This document shows, in pieces, positions 13,446 through 25,262 of a stretch of 64,000 nt of DNA (positions within the stretch are counted from its first letter, which is position 1; every line of letters begins with the position of its first letter). Under the pieces are notes generated by a model. That model saw only the letters and a program-made list of their open reading frames with translations, was not told where the DNA came from and did no database searches. Both the position numbers and the translations under genes were made by a program. The stretch comes from Vespa crabro (lineage: Eukaryota; Arthropoda; Insecta; Hymenoptera; Vespidae), in the NCBI RefSeq assembly GCF_910589235.1, contig NC_060956.1, forward strand, positions 18,088,499-18,152,498, given 5' to 3'.

Positions 13446-15995
13446 TACATAGAAATTACAATACATATTATTTGTATTTATGTCGTAATTACAATGATAT
13501 ACGAAAATGTGCGTCATTAGCTATGCATAACGAGAATCAACAAATATATTTCTTTATTTTTTCTTGGTCATATATATGTTTTATCTTCAAAGTACAAAAG
13601 TAGAGAAAAAAGGGTAGGAAAGAACTCGACAATATAGCAAAAAAATGACCGTTTTTTAACCTAAAAATTTTACCTTTCATCTAATTTAATCTTAATGTTG
13701 ATTAAGAATATAGTAATAATAAATTAATTGATTTAATTTACTTAAGAATTAAGTTTATTTGTGTATTTTAATATAGCACGTAATATAAATCATAAAATTG
13801 ATATTAAAAAAAATTTCGAAATGTTTCCAGCGATATTACACTATTTTTCTGTTTGTTCATTCACACAATAAGAAAATATATGTATGTATGTACATATACA
13901 TTATCTCGACGTAACGATTTCCATTATTCAAAGCTTGTATATTTAAACGATGAATAGTAAAACCGCACATTTGCTTGCAAACTATATGAACCTTTACTAA
14001 AGCTGTTTGAAAACTTCGCCACTTTTTTCACTTTAAAAATGAAATTGATACATTAGAAAAAAAAAACAAACTACATATTCTTCAAATTTCATTTTTGATT
14101 AATCTTCTTCAATTCTTCATAAATTTTCTTCATAATTGTTTCTTTTTTATCATCAAATTTATATAAATCTTTAATCATTTTTTCTTTTCTTTTGTTTTCT
14201 TTTTTTTTTCCTTTACCGAAAAATTAATTAAAGTATTAATTTGCTGTTTAATGTTATCGAAGTAAAGAACATTTATGAGATAATATTTATTGTTGAGAGA
14301 TTTAAAACATATATGTCGTCAAGATTATTATACTTAAACTTGACGTTTTCTTTAAAAAAATAAAAAAATTTCATAATTATATCAAAAATATTGTTTTATT
14401 GCTGCGTCATATAAATAATGAAAAAGATGTCAATTTTGTTTTAGTAGATTTCTCTTTGACATTAACTTCTACGCGTTTATCTAAAATCGGCTATGCGTTG
14501 ACTATTTTAAGAATTTGTTTAGTCGTATTTATTAAACTTGGCAAAGTTTTCGACATGCTTAGATTTTTATTTACTTCTCTGGATATCTAAAGAATATCAA
14601 GACAAGTAAACCGGCAATAAATCATTCGTACAAATTTTATATTTTTCAATGGAGATTAGAATAATTTTTTTTGTGTCACACATGTTCCAAAAATGGGACC
14701 TTTGATAACATAAAGATGATGTTTACGCGAGCATAGAAACGACATTGAATTGCAATATAAAGGACGTATTAAGCAATGGGTCAATTACATGGTTGCCCGA
14801 ACGTCAGAGGTTATCCTTAAATAGAAATAATTAAATTTCTTTTTGAACATAGAGAAATCATTAAAACTGTCCATTTTTAGAAATTTTTGTTTCGACTTTT
14901 TTTGTTTTACAAATGGTTTAAAACCGAAAAAAAATAAGATGTAGGTCATATTGTTTGTTTCGTCTTATTTGCTTAATCTTTTTACAGTTTTACTTAATAT
15001 TTTTGTTTCTATATTTATTCATATATATAAAGGTCTCAACATCCTGTTATATCTTGGTTAAATAAACTTATCACTCTAACACACAGAAATAGTATGTTTA
15101 TAGGTCGCTATTAATATAGACGTAATAATATATCCTGCCTGATAATATTTTTTTGAAAGTAACGATTTCGTTTTTTTATTTCCTCTTGTAAAAATTTGCT
15201 ATTAAAATAAAATCTTTTTTTTCTACCCATTGCTCATCACATACACGTTTTAAATATGAATGATTATAATTTTTTGCTTCTTTGTAGGAAGGCGAACTAT
15301 TAGACAAAAGTATGGATTGGATTTACGAGTGGAGCTCACGCCCTGATCAGGCACCACCGAAGTAAGATAAATATTATATCGTCTTTATAAAAACATTACA
15401 ATTGATAAATAGAGCCTCAAAAAAAATATTATTTATAGACCAAAAGTTGTTAAGTAATTTTAAAAATTGTTTCTTTTTTAGAATCTTTTATGTTTAAAAT
15501 TAGATTTATAGTTTTACAATCTGAAAAAAAGTTAATCTGGAAGTCTCTAAAAAGAATAATTAATTTTTAAATCACTTAGGAACTTTTGGTCCTCATCTTG
15601 TAGTTTTAATATATAGTATCTATGATATAAGACTAAGTATCTATGATAATTAGTCTTTTCATAATATCTATTGCTAACGCTTTGTTCTTTATTTTTCAGG
15701 GACTGGAAATTTAAGCATCCTCTTGGTATAAATAAGAAAAAAACTTACAGCATTCGTACTGCAAAAGTTGGTAAAAATGGATTGTTTTCTAAAGAAGTAC
15801 TTTATACTTTAATCCTCACGAATGTTTTGTCCTTATTAATTGGAACTGGTCTTGGGTAAATAATATTTATATATCTTTATAATTATTCATTTTTTCTTCT
15901 ATTTTTATTGGAGATTAATAGATGTTTTTAACATTTTCATTAGGGTTTGGCTTACCAGGCGAGGTCTTCTGTTGTCCCGCGTTGCCATTGAGTGA
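6851..15995 (+). CDS. BNIP3: BNIP3/NIX-type mitophagy receptor (5' exon missing)
   Basis: This is a tail-anchored outer mitochondrial membrane protein of the BNIP3/BNIP3L family, which brings autophagosomes to mitochondria. Five exons are visible: 6851-7019, 7982-8069, 15288-15361, 15700-15855 and 15944-15995. They encode 178 residues in continuous phase to a TGA. The first visible exon starts with SWVEV, the conserved LC3-interacting motif (W-x-x-V) near the family N-terminus. A serine-rich segment with SPPNSPNT follows, then the signature WIYEWSSRPDQAPPKDWKFK, then FSKEVLYTLILTNVL and the glycine-rich transmembrane helix (LLIGTGLGVWLTRRG), ending in a short basic tail. The first exon opens in phase (last two bases of a codon), so an upstream coding exon carrying the ATG must exist; I could not place it. 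The second visible intron is 7.2 kb. Confidence 0.93.
7063..7173. repeat. Minisatellite, about 4 copies of a 27-29 bp unit
   Basis: The unit ACAGCAGATGGAAATCGTTC plus TGAATA is repeated four times with single-base changes and 1-2 bp length differences. It lies 44 bp after the donor of the first visible BNIP3 exon. Confidence 0.85.
7201..7248. repeat. (TTTA)/(GTTT)n microsatellite in BNIP3 intron
   Basis: Tetranucleotide run, first TTTA then GTTT units, in the BNIP3 intron between 7020 and 7981. The rest of that intron is AT-rich and holds no recognisable element. Confidence 0.85.
8395..8449. repeat. (TA)n microsatellite
   Basis: About 27 uninterrupted TA dinucleotides in the large BNIP3 intron. 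Confidence 0.9.
10556..10730. repeat. Diverged tandem duplication, unit about 92 bp
   Basis: A segment starting ACTAATCGTTTCTTTTTG and ending AAATTAATTTCAT is followed by a second, diverged copy starting at about 10648 (ACTAATTATTCTTTTTCG ... AAATTGATTTCATC). It is intronic and non-coding. Confidence 0.6.
12577..12612. repeat. Short inverted repeat (hairpin) in BNIP3 intron
   Basis: ATACACCCACGTA and TACATGGGTGTAT can pair over 13 positions with one G-T or mismatch position, leaving a 10-base loop (ATTGCATGTA region). No function is known. Confidence 0.6.
12661..12675 (+). promoter_or_regulatory. Possible CTCF-type site
   Basis: CCCACTAGAGGGAAG matches the core of the metazoan CTCF consensus (CCASYAGRKGGC) except at the last C. 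It lies in a locally less AT-rich island of the large BNIP3 intron. This is a motif match only. Confidence 0.3.
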
Positions 15996-17070
15996 AGATA
16001 ACAAAGTGATCTTAATTAGGATTGTCGCATTCTAGATTTGCAAGAAAAGGGGAGGGGAATATAAACTGATAATTGGAAAGCATGAAAGACTGAAAAGCAG
16101 ATTGGGAGGCGATAAAGCCTAAAAAAAGATACAGAAAAAAGCGCATAAATTTTTGAAGGTCAATGTTAGCACCTTCTTCTCTAAATCCTGCTCCTCTTCG
16201 ATAATACGATACTTCTTGAGTAATTTGTATCACTTAATTAATGCGCGTCGTATGTTTAAGGAAAACATAAAAAAAAAAAAAGTAAAATAAATTAATAGAA
16301 AAAAGAATAGAGAAAAGAAGAGGAAAAGAAAAAGATTATACTATATAACGAAAATATTAAAAAAAATAAAAAAATAAAAAAAAATAAAAAAAAATAAAAA
16401 AAAAATGAAAAAATATATATATAAGAAAAAACAAAAAGAAAATAAAAAATTATTTACAGTAGTCTAGATTTGTGCGGGAAAAAAATGTGTCCATTTTATA
16501 CCATTTCTAATGCGTTTCTATTTGCGATAGTCCATAGACATAGCTTGAATAATATTTATCAGTAACTGATTATTGCCTGTTAGATTGGAAGAAACGAGCT
16601 GGAATGAAAGAGCAGTGTCAGTAACGAATGAAAGAGAACGAGAGTAAGACTTAGATTGATTGTGTTTTAAGTATAGAAGTGCACAGATAAGGAAATAAAA
16701 TGCGAGAATTCTCATCATACTATAAACAATTACGACTTCATTCCCTTCATTTTGGAATAATCTTGACACATTATATTTATTATTCGAACTGCACGATGAT
16801 TTATATAATAAAAAAGAACAAAAACAAAAAAAAAGTAAAAGGAAAACTAAACGGATACACACAATGTTATACACAGAAAAAATTATTCACAAAGGAGACT
16901 TTGATGGTCGAACGAAGACACAAAATTTATACTTTTTTTTTTAATGCTATTATCATATCATGTTTAATATACAGAGTTTACATAAAGTTCAGTAATATTT
17001 TAAATGATAATTAGAATAACAACATGGTAATGGTAATTACCATTTAAAGTGTTGCCGGACTTTAGTAATA

Positions 17071-17113
<43 letters not shown>

Positions 17114-20100
17114 TAAAACGGCAGTAATCGATCGTGAAATAATTTTCACAAAGAAAATATATTGATTTTCACTTTTGGTAGTGAAAAAACGTCTGTACGG
17201 AAAATCTCACGGCAGCCGGAAGAAGGGACCAGATATAGATTTTTTTTACTGCCAATTATTTAAAAAAACTTTGTTTTAAATTATATTGATTATATAGGGT
17301 AAAGTTTTGTCCGTTGTATACCGTTCGAATATAATTATAATTCATTTATTCTAAAAATGCACATATAAAATAATCCTAAAAAAGCAATATATAATAATTT
17401 TGATCTCTTAATAATTTTTGTTATATGTACTCTGTTTATACATATAGCTTACATACTCATTCTATTTGATTACGACTTAAAAGATATGGCAAATTATTCG
17501 GTAATATTAGAAAATTATATATATGAACGCACGTTGTGTATATCTAATGATTTTTAATATTTAATATTTTTTTCTTATGGAAAATATATTACAGTAGACA
17601 ACACAATATTGATAACGATATAAATACATCAACTAATATATACAGTTGAAAACCCTCGTCCGGCCACCGTATTAAATTTCTTTTGATTTAATCTATAAAA
17701 AAAATATAATCTTGCAATTGATAAAAAATAAAATTTTTTAAATTACTGTATATCACATATACTTATATATATTTGTGATATATTTGTAATAGCATTAATA
17801 AAAAAGACAAGCGCAAGAAAGGTAATGCAGACAATATAGTAGATTATTACCAAATTGTACAATTGTGTGAAGGGTTTCAAGAATTTTATAAATTTATGAA
17901 AATATATAAAGCACATTTTTCACGAGTATACGTGGCACGACTTGAGAATTACATAATATATGCTAGGCAAATAAAAAGTAAATATAATTGAGTGCCTAGC
18001 TATATCCATTATTTTTAAACAAAATGATGGTCAATGCATATTTTTCCTTGTACGGGTAAGTGTAAGATGAAAACAAAAATTGCACATACATACGAGTGTT
18101 TGTAATTCTGAATGATTCAATAACGCGCGCGTGTGATATTTCTCTTATAGTAATATTAAACTGAACTTTGTAACATTTGTAAAAAACAAAAAACAAAACA
18201 AAAGAAAGAGCTGGACTTCTATTCATATGGAAAAAAAACAGTATATTGATATACAAATAATTAAACAATTCGATTTAAGTTATGCATATTTAAAAATGGC
18301 ATAAATGTCCCTTTAATATTTTTTGTATTTAACTATCAGTATGGATTTATGATAATAGAAAACTTCGATAAATTATCTTAGCAAATAATAAACAATGAGA
18401 ATTAAACTATGATGAGCCGATGCAAAAGTTGATATATAAGTTCTTAAAAAATAATAATAATTAAAAGTAATAATATGATGGAGATATGTCGTAATTGTTA
18501 AATTGTATTTGCATTGGATTTGTTTTCATTGAAAGTACTTTCTTTTACTATTTTCGTATATAAGTTATCTTATTTAATTCATAATAATGTTTTTCAATAA
18601 TTATTAATATGTATTTTTACTGAATGATTACTTTGTATTTTTCTGAATGTAAGCAAACATAATAACAGTAGTAATAATAATGATTATTATAATAATTTTG
18701 TTTTATATCAACTTTCACAAAATCAAAAAATCTATCAAATTTCGACTCTTGTACTGACGGTCATAATACTTTGTAGTATGGGTATCCTGTTTATTAAGAA
18801 TTATTTTCTCTCATATAGAAAGACGTATAGGCTGGCCCAAATATGGCTCTACAAAATATATTAAATTAATTTTACTGAAATGCATTTTCGTATTTTAATA
18901 AAATACGACAGCTTCATATATATTTAGAACATAAAATTTTAAATATATCTTGGTTTGATATTTTTTGAAATAGTCACTGACATTGAAGTAATGATTTTTG
19001 GATACAAATATCATAATAGTACCTTGATTCTTGAATTTAACCTTTTACTTTATTAGAAAACACTAAACATTTTTGAATAAAATTTTAGGATAAAAATTAT
19101 AGGGTCCACTGCATGATGTAAGTAAATCGCGAAAATTACCAATTACTCTATTAATCATTGCACAAATTCTAAATATGTCAGGATTTTTAACTTCTTTTCC
19201 TAAATAATGAATCTATACAATATATAACTATTTAAACAGTTATTTCTAGTTCCCATTGTAATTATTCTTTTATCTTTCAATGTTTTTATACTAGTATTTC
19301 AATAGATCGACAAGCAACAATATTATTACTTTTTAATTTAAGTTTTTTATTTATTTCTAACATACTTTTTTGATTGAATTGATGATTTGAATGAATTGTT
19401 TCAATAATATAATACTTTAATTCCTATAATTACTCTGTAGATGTAACATCCAAAGAAAATTGGTTGAAATCTTTATATTTTAAATATGTTAGAAAAAAAT
19501 AATGTAGTGATGACCAATAGTTCTCTACATCAGGCATTTTTGTAATAACCAATTTTTAATATAATTCCTGTAAATGCAAATATTGATAATGATCACCCCT
19601 TTTTTCCAGATAGAACAAATTTTTACAAATTTTTCTTTGTAATTTTTACCTTGACATATTTATTCATTCTTTTACAATATGTCCAAGTAATTGATCTGTG
19701 TCTGTAAAAATTTGTGTATATTTTTGGATCCTGTTGAGAAATTTATTTTTTGAAAATTTATATCTTCTGTTACAATTTAATATTAGACAGTAGTTTCTTT
19801 TACGTCAGTTATATATATATTCTTCGATTATAGTTTTCTTTTATAAACTATATTACTACCATTATCAGAACTACTATTAAAATTACTATTATTATTATAA
19901 ACTTTATATTATCCCAAATAAAATTCATCATTATTACTTTAAAGATTCTCAAATTCATTATCAACTTTTCTATGTGCCATTTCAAAATAATTATTTGCAA
20001 AATGTTAGAACAAAAATATGTATTAATAATGAAAATTCAATTATAGAACGATGTAATACAAGAATTAAAACTTCTTAATATAAGGTCATTTCTGTTGTTC

Positions 20101-21000
20101 CCTGGTAAAGGATATGTATTGGTTAAAATTATTTTTATTTACAAAGGCTAACGTATGATCAATTATTACCTGAAAATCCTAATCCTATCGATTAAGGATC
20201 TGAGATTCATATTTTGTTCAGAAAAATATGTACAGTACAATACAGATAAGTTGCTTATGCCAGGAATATATCAACATCTGACCGTAAAGGTAAAAATGTT
20301 TTGCTAGAATTATCTTAGATTTCAATAAAAAAAATTCTTTTTTTTTTTAAATAAGTCCATTGTTTCAAATTATTAAAAATAATAATATATGGATATTAAA
20401 GTAATTAAAAAATATTGTAAGTACTAATAAAACATTTTGTAAATTCATATTCTTTAATTCAATTTGCGTACATTTTACCAACGTTTATTATGTGCAATGT
20501 TTGCATGAACTTTCACAGGATGAATTCATTTTATTTGAGAAAAATTCATTTTTTATTATATGAAATGTTATATTTATCATTCCTCGGTAACTAGAAAATA
20601 TAAATATAAAAGGAAGAGAAAAGAAAAAAGTAGAATATAACAAGATACATTAGCATGTAGTATAATTAACGATAAAAGTGCTGAATTGAGGTTAGTAAAA
20701 CAAAAAGTATCGTGTAGTGTCATGTGTATGGAAATAAATAACTTTAATTTTTAAATAAGTATAATACTAACAAATAACTTAATAATATTATAAATCATAT
20801 AAATATATATGTATGACTTATAATAAGAAACAATATTCGAATATACATTTATATTTATAGTTATGTATTGGTGGAAAAATGCTTTAAAACTGCCTTTTCT
20901 ATACAATTATGAAAACGGATAAAGAATTCTAACTGTAATGAAAAAATTTTTATAAAATTCTGATGCATTTAAAAATTACACAATTTTAAAAGAAATAAAA
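15996..21000. other. BNIP3 3' UTR and intergenic AT-rich DNA
   Basis: The BNIP3 3' UTR begins here; several AATAAA-type signals between 16280 and 16450 could end it, and an (A4-5T)n stretch lies near 16364-16405. A (TA)n tract is at about 17076-17110. Apart from the transposase-like remnant suspected at 18830-19760, I see no gene. Short ORFs are low-complexity. Confidence 0.7.
18830..19760 (-). pseudogene. Possible decayed DNA-transposon remnant
   Basis: On the minus strand, three-frame reading gives scattered protein-like stretches broken by stops and frameshifts, notably 36 open codons (about 19420-19528) starting KMPDVENYWSS. An aromatic D-x-E-N/D-Y-W-S motif occurs in the N-terminal half of piggyBac-family transposases. 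The other frames give segments such as TDQLLGHIVKE. No intact frame, terminal repeats or TTAA duplication were found. It could equally be chance in AT-rich DNA. Confidence 0.2.
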
Positions 21001-22649
21001 ATGTCAGAAGTAATCGTATTAAGTGATTCCAACGAATCTGATGCATCGATAATTAATCAAATTAATCCAGAAATAGGAAATTCTCAACAGGATTCTTCAT
21101 CTGATGATTTTGATTTTCCTGAAGTTCAGTTTGATTATATTACTAATAAAAATAATATTACTAATACGAACAAACCATGTCAAAGACAATACACCATAAA
21201 TGATAATTCTAAATCATTGAATGTTATTTCAAATGTTGAAACTAATAATGAAATGTTTACAAGTACGCTTTCTAGAAAGAGATCTTTTACGCATGATATG
21301 TCTGATTCTTTTGAATCTGATCGATATGAAGAAAATATTTGCACGAATCAACAATTGTTTAAAGAACCAATAAAAAAGAGTAAATATAAATTGAAAGAAG
21401 AACGTCGTAAAAGACAAGAGAACTTAATAAAAGAAAAAGCATTAAAAGCAATAACAAATAAAAAATTAAAAAATATTAAACCAGGTGAATGTATAAAATT
21501 TATGAAAGTTATTTTGGATAAACGTATAGAAGAATATAACTTTTATCCAGAAATTCTAGTAACATTAAATGATACAAATGTATCATATAATTTTATCTCA
21601 CATTTAATTCCTAAGAGTATAACTTGGGAGAGAAGTATAGAAAAAGATAGCGTAAATGAAAATAATAAAATACACACGAAAACTATTAAACAAACTGAGA
21701 AACATATAATTGTTATTTGGAATTGGAATGAGGTAGTAGAAAAATTAACGGACGATAGTTTTTGTACAAGTATTTCTTATATAAGGACTTTATTGCCAGA
21801 TTATAATATGACCTTAGTTATTTTTGGTATACAAGGATATTTTCTATATTATAAGAAAAAGAATAAATTAAAAAACAATAAGGGTTCAGGAAGTAAGTCA
21901 TGTAATAAGATTGAAGACTTTAAAGTATATAGGGAATCTCCAGAAATTTCAAAACAACAACTAGAAATGTGTCTTGCTGAAATTCAAATAATTAATAAGT
22001 GTAATAATAGACTTATTGAAAATGCATCAGACTTAGCATTAATGATTTATCAATATACTAAAGCTATTGCAGAAATACCATATAAATTAGAAAAGAAACA
22101 ACATTTTGACAAAGAATATAATTGGTACATAGCAGGAGATAATAGAGACACAGTACGGGTAGATAAAGATGGAAATGGATTGAAAAGATTATGGCAACAA
22201 CAACTTTGTCAATTTAATTTGAGTAGCCTGGAAATTGCAGAAGCTATTTGTTCTGTATATAAAAGTCCAGCGCAGTTAGTTGAGGTATGATTCTTTTATT
22301 ACAATATATAATGGATATATATATTAACTATATTTGTAATATTCAATATTGTATTTTAGGCTTATATGAATTGTACATCTACAGATGGTAGCAAATTATT
22401 AAAAGATCTTCCTGTAAGTAATAAAAAATTCTGATTGAAATTAAAAAATATAAAATATTTTAAGTCATAATATAGATCATGATGAAAATAATTATATATA
22501 CAATATAATAATATTTATTATATTTGTAGATTAGAAGAGCAGTAAGACCTCTTTCAACAACCAGACGAGTTGGTCCTGAATTAAGTAAAAAAGTTCATAT
22601 CATGTTTACTTCTGAAAATGGTGATATTTTGCTTGGTAATGATTATTAA
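21001..22649 (+). CDS. EME1: Crossover junction endonuclease EME1 (Mms4-like) subunit
   Basis: EME1 is the non-catalytic partner of MUS81 in the nuclear endonuclease that cuts branched recombination and fork intermediates. There are three exons, 21001-22284, 22360-22413 and 22530-22649, giving 485 aa. The start is fixed by an in-frame stop at 20953 and an A-rich context (aaaaATG). The N-terminus carries VIVLSDSNESD, which looks like a SUMO-interacting motif. A lysine/arginine-rich helix (residues about 123-160) leads into the degenerate nuclease-like domain, which lacks a recognisable ERKxxxD active site, as expected for EME1. The C-terminal helix-hairpin-helix region is the best conserved part: SLEIAEAICSVYKSPAQLVE, then DLPIRR and RRVGPELSKK. 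The protein is shorter than vertebrate EME1, mainly in the disordered N-terminal half. Confidence 0.92.
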
Positions 22650-24055
22650 AGATATATTTTTTATCTGCATTATCATTTACTATGAAGAAGTTATAGTGAA
22701 ATATGATGAATGTTTATTACATTATAAGATTTTTAATTTGTGTATCCATGCAATACATTGTACAAATTTTCAATATATGACTACACAAAACATTTTTATA
22801 AATTTATAATGTGTATATATTTATTAATAAATTTTATAACACTTACTTTATTTTACACAAAATAATTTATTTAATATTATTATATTTTAATAAAACCAAG
22901 TCATAAAACACACACCTAAATTTTATTAAATATACTACATATAAAAAAAACGATGAAAATATATAATTATAATGAACAGATCTTCAACTTAAATTATTTC
23001 ATATTGAATATAAGAAACAAAAAAACATAAGAATGTAGAGATATATAAGAACACATAATAATTTGTATGACATTGATTCAATTTTCAGTATAAATGTGTA
23101 CAATATGTTAAGTTGTATACAAATACAATAATATATTGTATAAACGTTACAGGAAACAACTTTGCATAACCATAATTATAATAAGACTAGATAAAATAAT
23201 GGTTCATAGTAACTTTGAGATAATATATAAGTGCGTTGAAAAACTTTATAAGTCAAGAACTATACATAAATGTTGTATGAAATAAAATAACACATAAATG
23301 ATGATAAAAAATTATTTTTATAAGTTAATAAATAATTGTGAAAGATATTTATTATGGAATTTCTAAGAAAATAGTTTTGTGTTTTTTAAATATCACCAGT
23401 GGAAATAGTATAATTACTTTACGGTGAAGCCTATTAGTTTGTACATTTTATAATCTACATTGTAAATAATCTTAAGATCAAAAATATTCTTTGAGAAGAA
23501 AATAATTCTACTTTGTATACAAGAACACAATAAAAATTGATATTCAAACAAATAATATATATTTAAACTTTGATATATCAGTCAATATATAAATAGAAAA
23601 AAATTAAATTATTTATAATGATAATCTTTTCTATCACTGCAGTAAAAGCTTTGATATCGATTTCAAGTATACATCTTTTTTGTCTTTTTTAAATATTAAC
23701 TGCATGTTTGTTCAATATAATTGCATGTGTATAGCATTAATATTTTTGCTTTAAACAATAAGATATATCACATTCTTTTAATATAACTAGCATAAAAATA
23801 ATCACGCAAAATTTGCTGTAATGTCTGTTTTAGTCTGTTCAGTGTACATATTTACAAGTAAAAAATGAATGAATTTTTTAATGCAATAATAATTAGTTAA
23901 ACTATATATATTCTTATTTATTTATTCAATATCCACTGAAATGTATATCTCTTATTAGCGTTTTTTTGAGGCAGGCATTTGTTTTATTAATATACTTTAA
24001 AGACAGCAATAATCTTCTTAAAGTACATAACAATATGAAGATATAGTAAGGTACC
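22650..24055. other. Convergent EME1-KANSL3 intergenic region
   Basis: Both 3' ends lie here. A canonical AATAAA for EME1 is at 22826-22831, 177 bp after its stop. The rest is AT-rich; no ORF or structured element was recognised. The short minus ORF at 23926-24153 overlaps the KANSL3 3' end in another frame and is not called. Confidence 0.75.
22826..22831 (+). terminator. Poly(A) signal of EME1
   Basis: First canonical AATAAA downstream of the EME1 stop codon, in an AT-rich context. Confidence 0.5.
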
Positions 24056-25204
24056 TTATGTTTCCAGTCCTGTAATGCTATTAAATGTAGCATGTTCGGT
24101 ATGTTCTTTATTTTCAAATTTTTCTTCACGTTCATTCGAAGTTTCTCTTTCATTGCATTTAGTCGGAGATGTGAGATCGATTTCAGGTATTGTAACGTAT
24201 TTCCTTTCTATAATATTTGTTTTTATTGCATCTTCAATTTCAATTACATCATTGGAACTATTTTCTTGATATTTTATTTGAGGTGGAGCATATTTATGAT
24301 CATTTTTTTCAAAAATACATACTTTTGGTTTATTTAATCTCTGAGAAGTTTTCGACAGTAGAACTTGTTCATTTTTATCAACTTGAGAAGATTGTGTATT
24401 ATTTCTTTTTGCTAAAATAATTTTAGTGTACTTAATAGTAGGTTGATTCGAACGGCTCTGTGCAGGTAATCCAAGTCTACTTTTTGTCTTTATTACTGAA
24501 CTTTGTGATTGCGTTTGTAATATTACGTGGTTCATATTTTGCACAGGAACATTGGGACATATAATAGTTTGTGTCGTAGGAGTTACAAATTTATTAGAAG
24601 TATGTTGAAGTTTATCGTGCTTGTTACTTATAAGAACAACTTTCGTAGTATTACTAAATTTTGGTACATATTTTTCTTTAGAATCTGCAGCTTGAGATGT
24701 GTATACTTTCTCAACATTATTTAAACTATCATCATCTTTTGCAAATATTATTGGTATGTCTAATATATTTCCCAAATCATCATCTATATCATTAACAATA
24801 TTTTTCTTTAGTGCTGTTTGTGATCTTCCTTTCTGAATTCTTTGTAAGTTATTTGTATTTAGTGTAATTTTTGGCATTGTTTTTGTAACATTATGAGACA
24901 ATTTCAATTGGTTAGACATAGCTACATTATTTCCAGTTTTATGAAAAGTGAATGGAACTGTTACAGATGAAGATGTAGTTCTGGTACTTTGGATATTTTC
25001 ATTAATTGCAGTAGTATTTCCAGCTATTGTACTTATAGAATCTTTGTTCGTAGAAACTGTTTGTGATGATAACTGTGAGATCTTAGGTATGTCCCATATA
25101 TGAGTAGGATTAAGTGCCACATGTTGAGAACTATTGGAGGGTTCTCTGTTTTCCATTGCTATAAAATACAGACGTAGCTTTTAGATATTATATTGTAAAA
25201 CATT

Positions 25205-25262
<58 letters not shown>

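Larger units (their letters stand above)
8070..15287. other. Large BNIP3 intron (7.2 kb)
   Basis: The intron opens with GTCAGT and ends with TTTGTAG. It contains a (TA)n tract at 8395-8449, (GA)n tracts at about 11021-11046 and 12884-12915, and (TA)n tracts near 13096-13135 and 13413-13442. Two complex, less AT-rich islands (about 8100-8390 and 12630-13080) could be regulatory. The short ORFs in it (for example minus 8147-8380 and minus 12775-13080) have no recognisable domain and I do not call them genes. Confidence 0.7.

Noticed and set aside
15671..15699. MLTLCSLFFR as a start of the fourth visible BNIP3 exon
   Set aside because: It is intron sequence before the TTTTTCAG acceptor; the phase from the preceding exon fits only splicing at 15700.
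16012..16233. 73-codon minus ORF after BNIP3
   Set aside because: It lies in the BNIP3 3' UTR, has no domain and has no supporting context.
24075..24724. Several plus-strand ORFs opposite the last KANSL3 exon
   Set aside because: They are shadows of the coding exon on the other strand, with Phe-rich composition and no domains.
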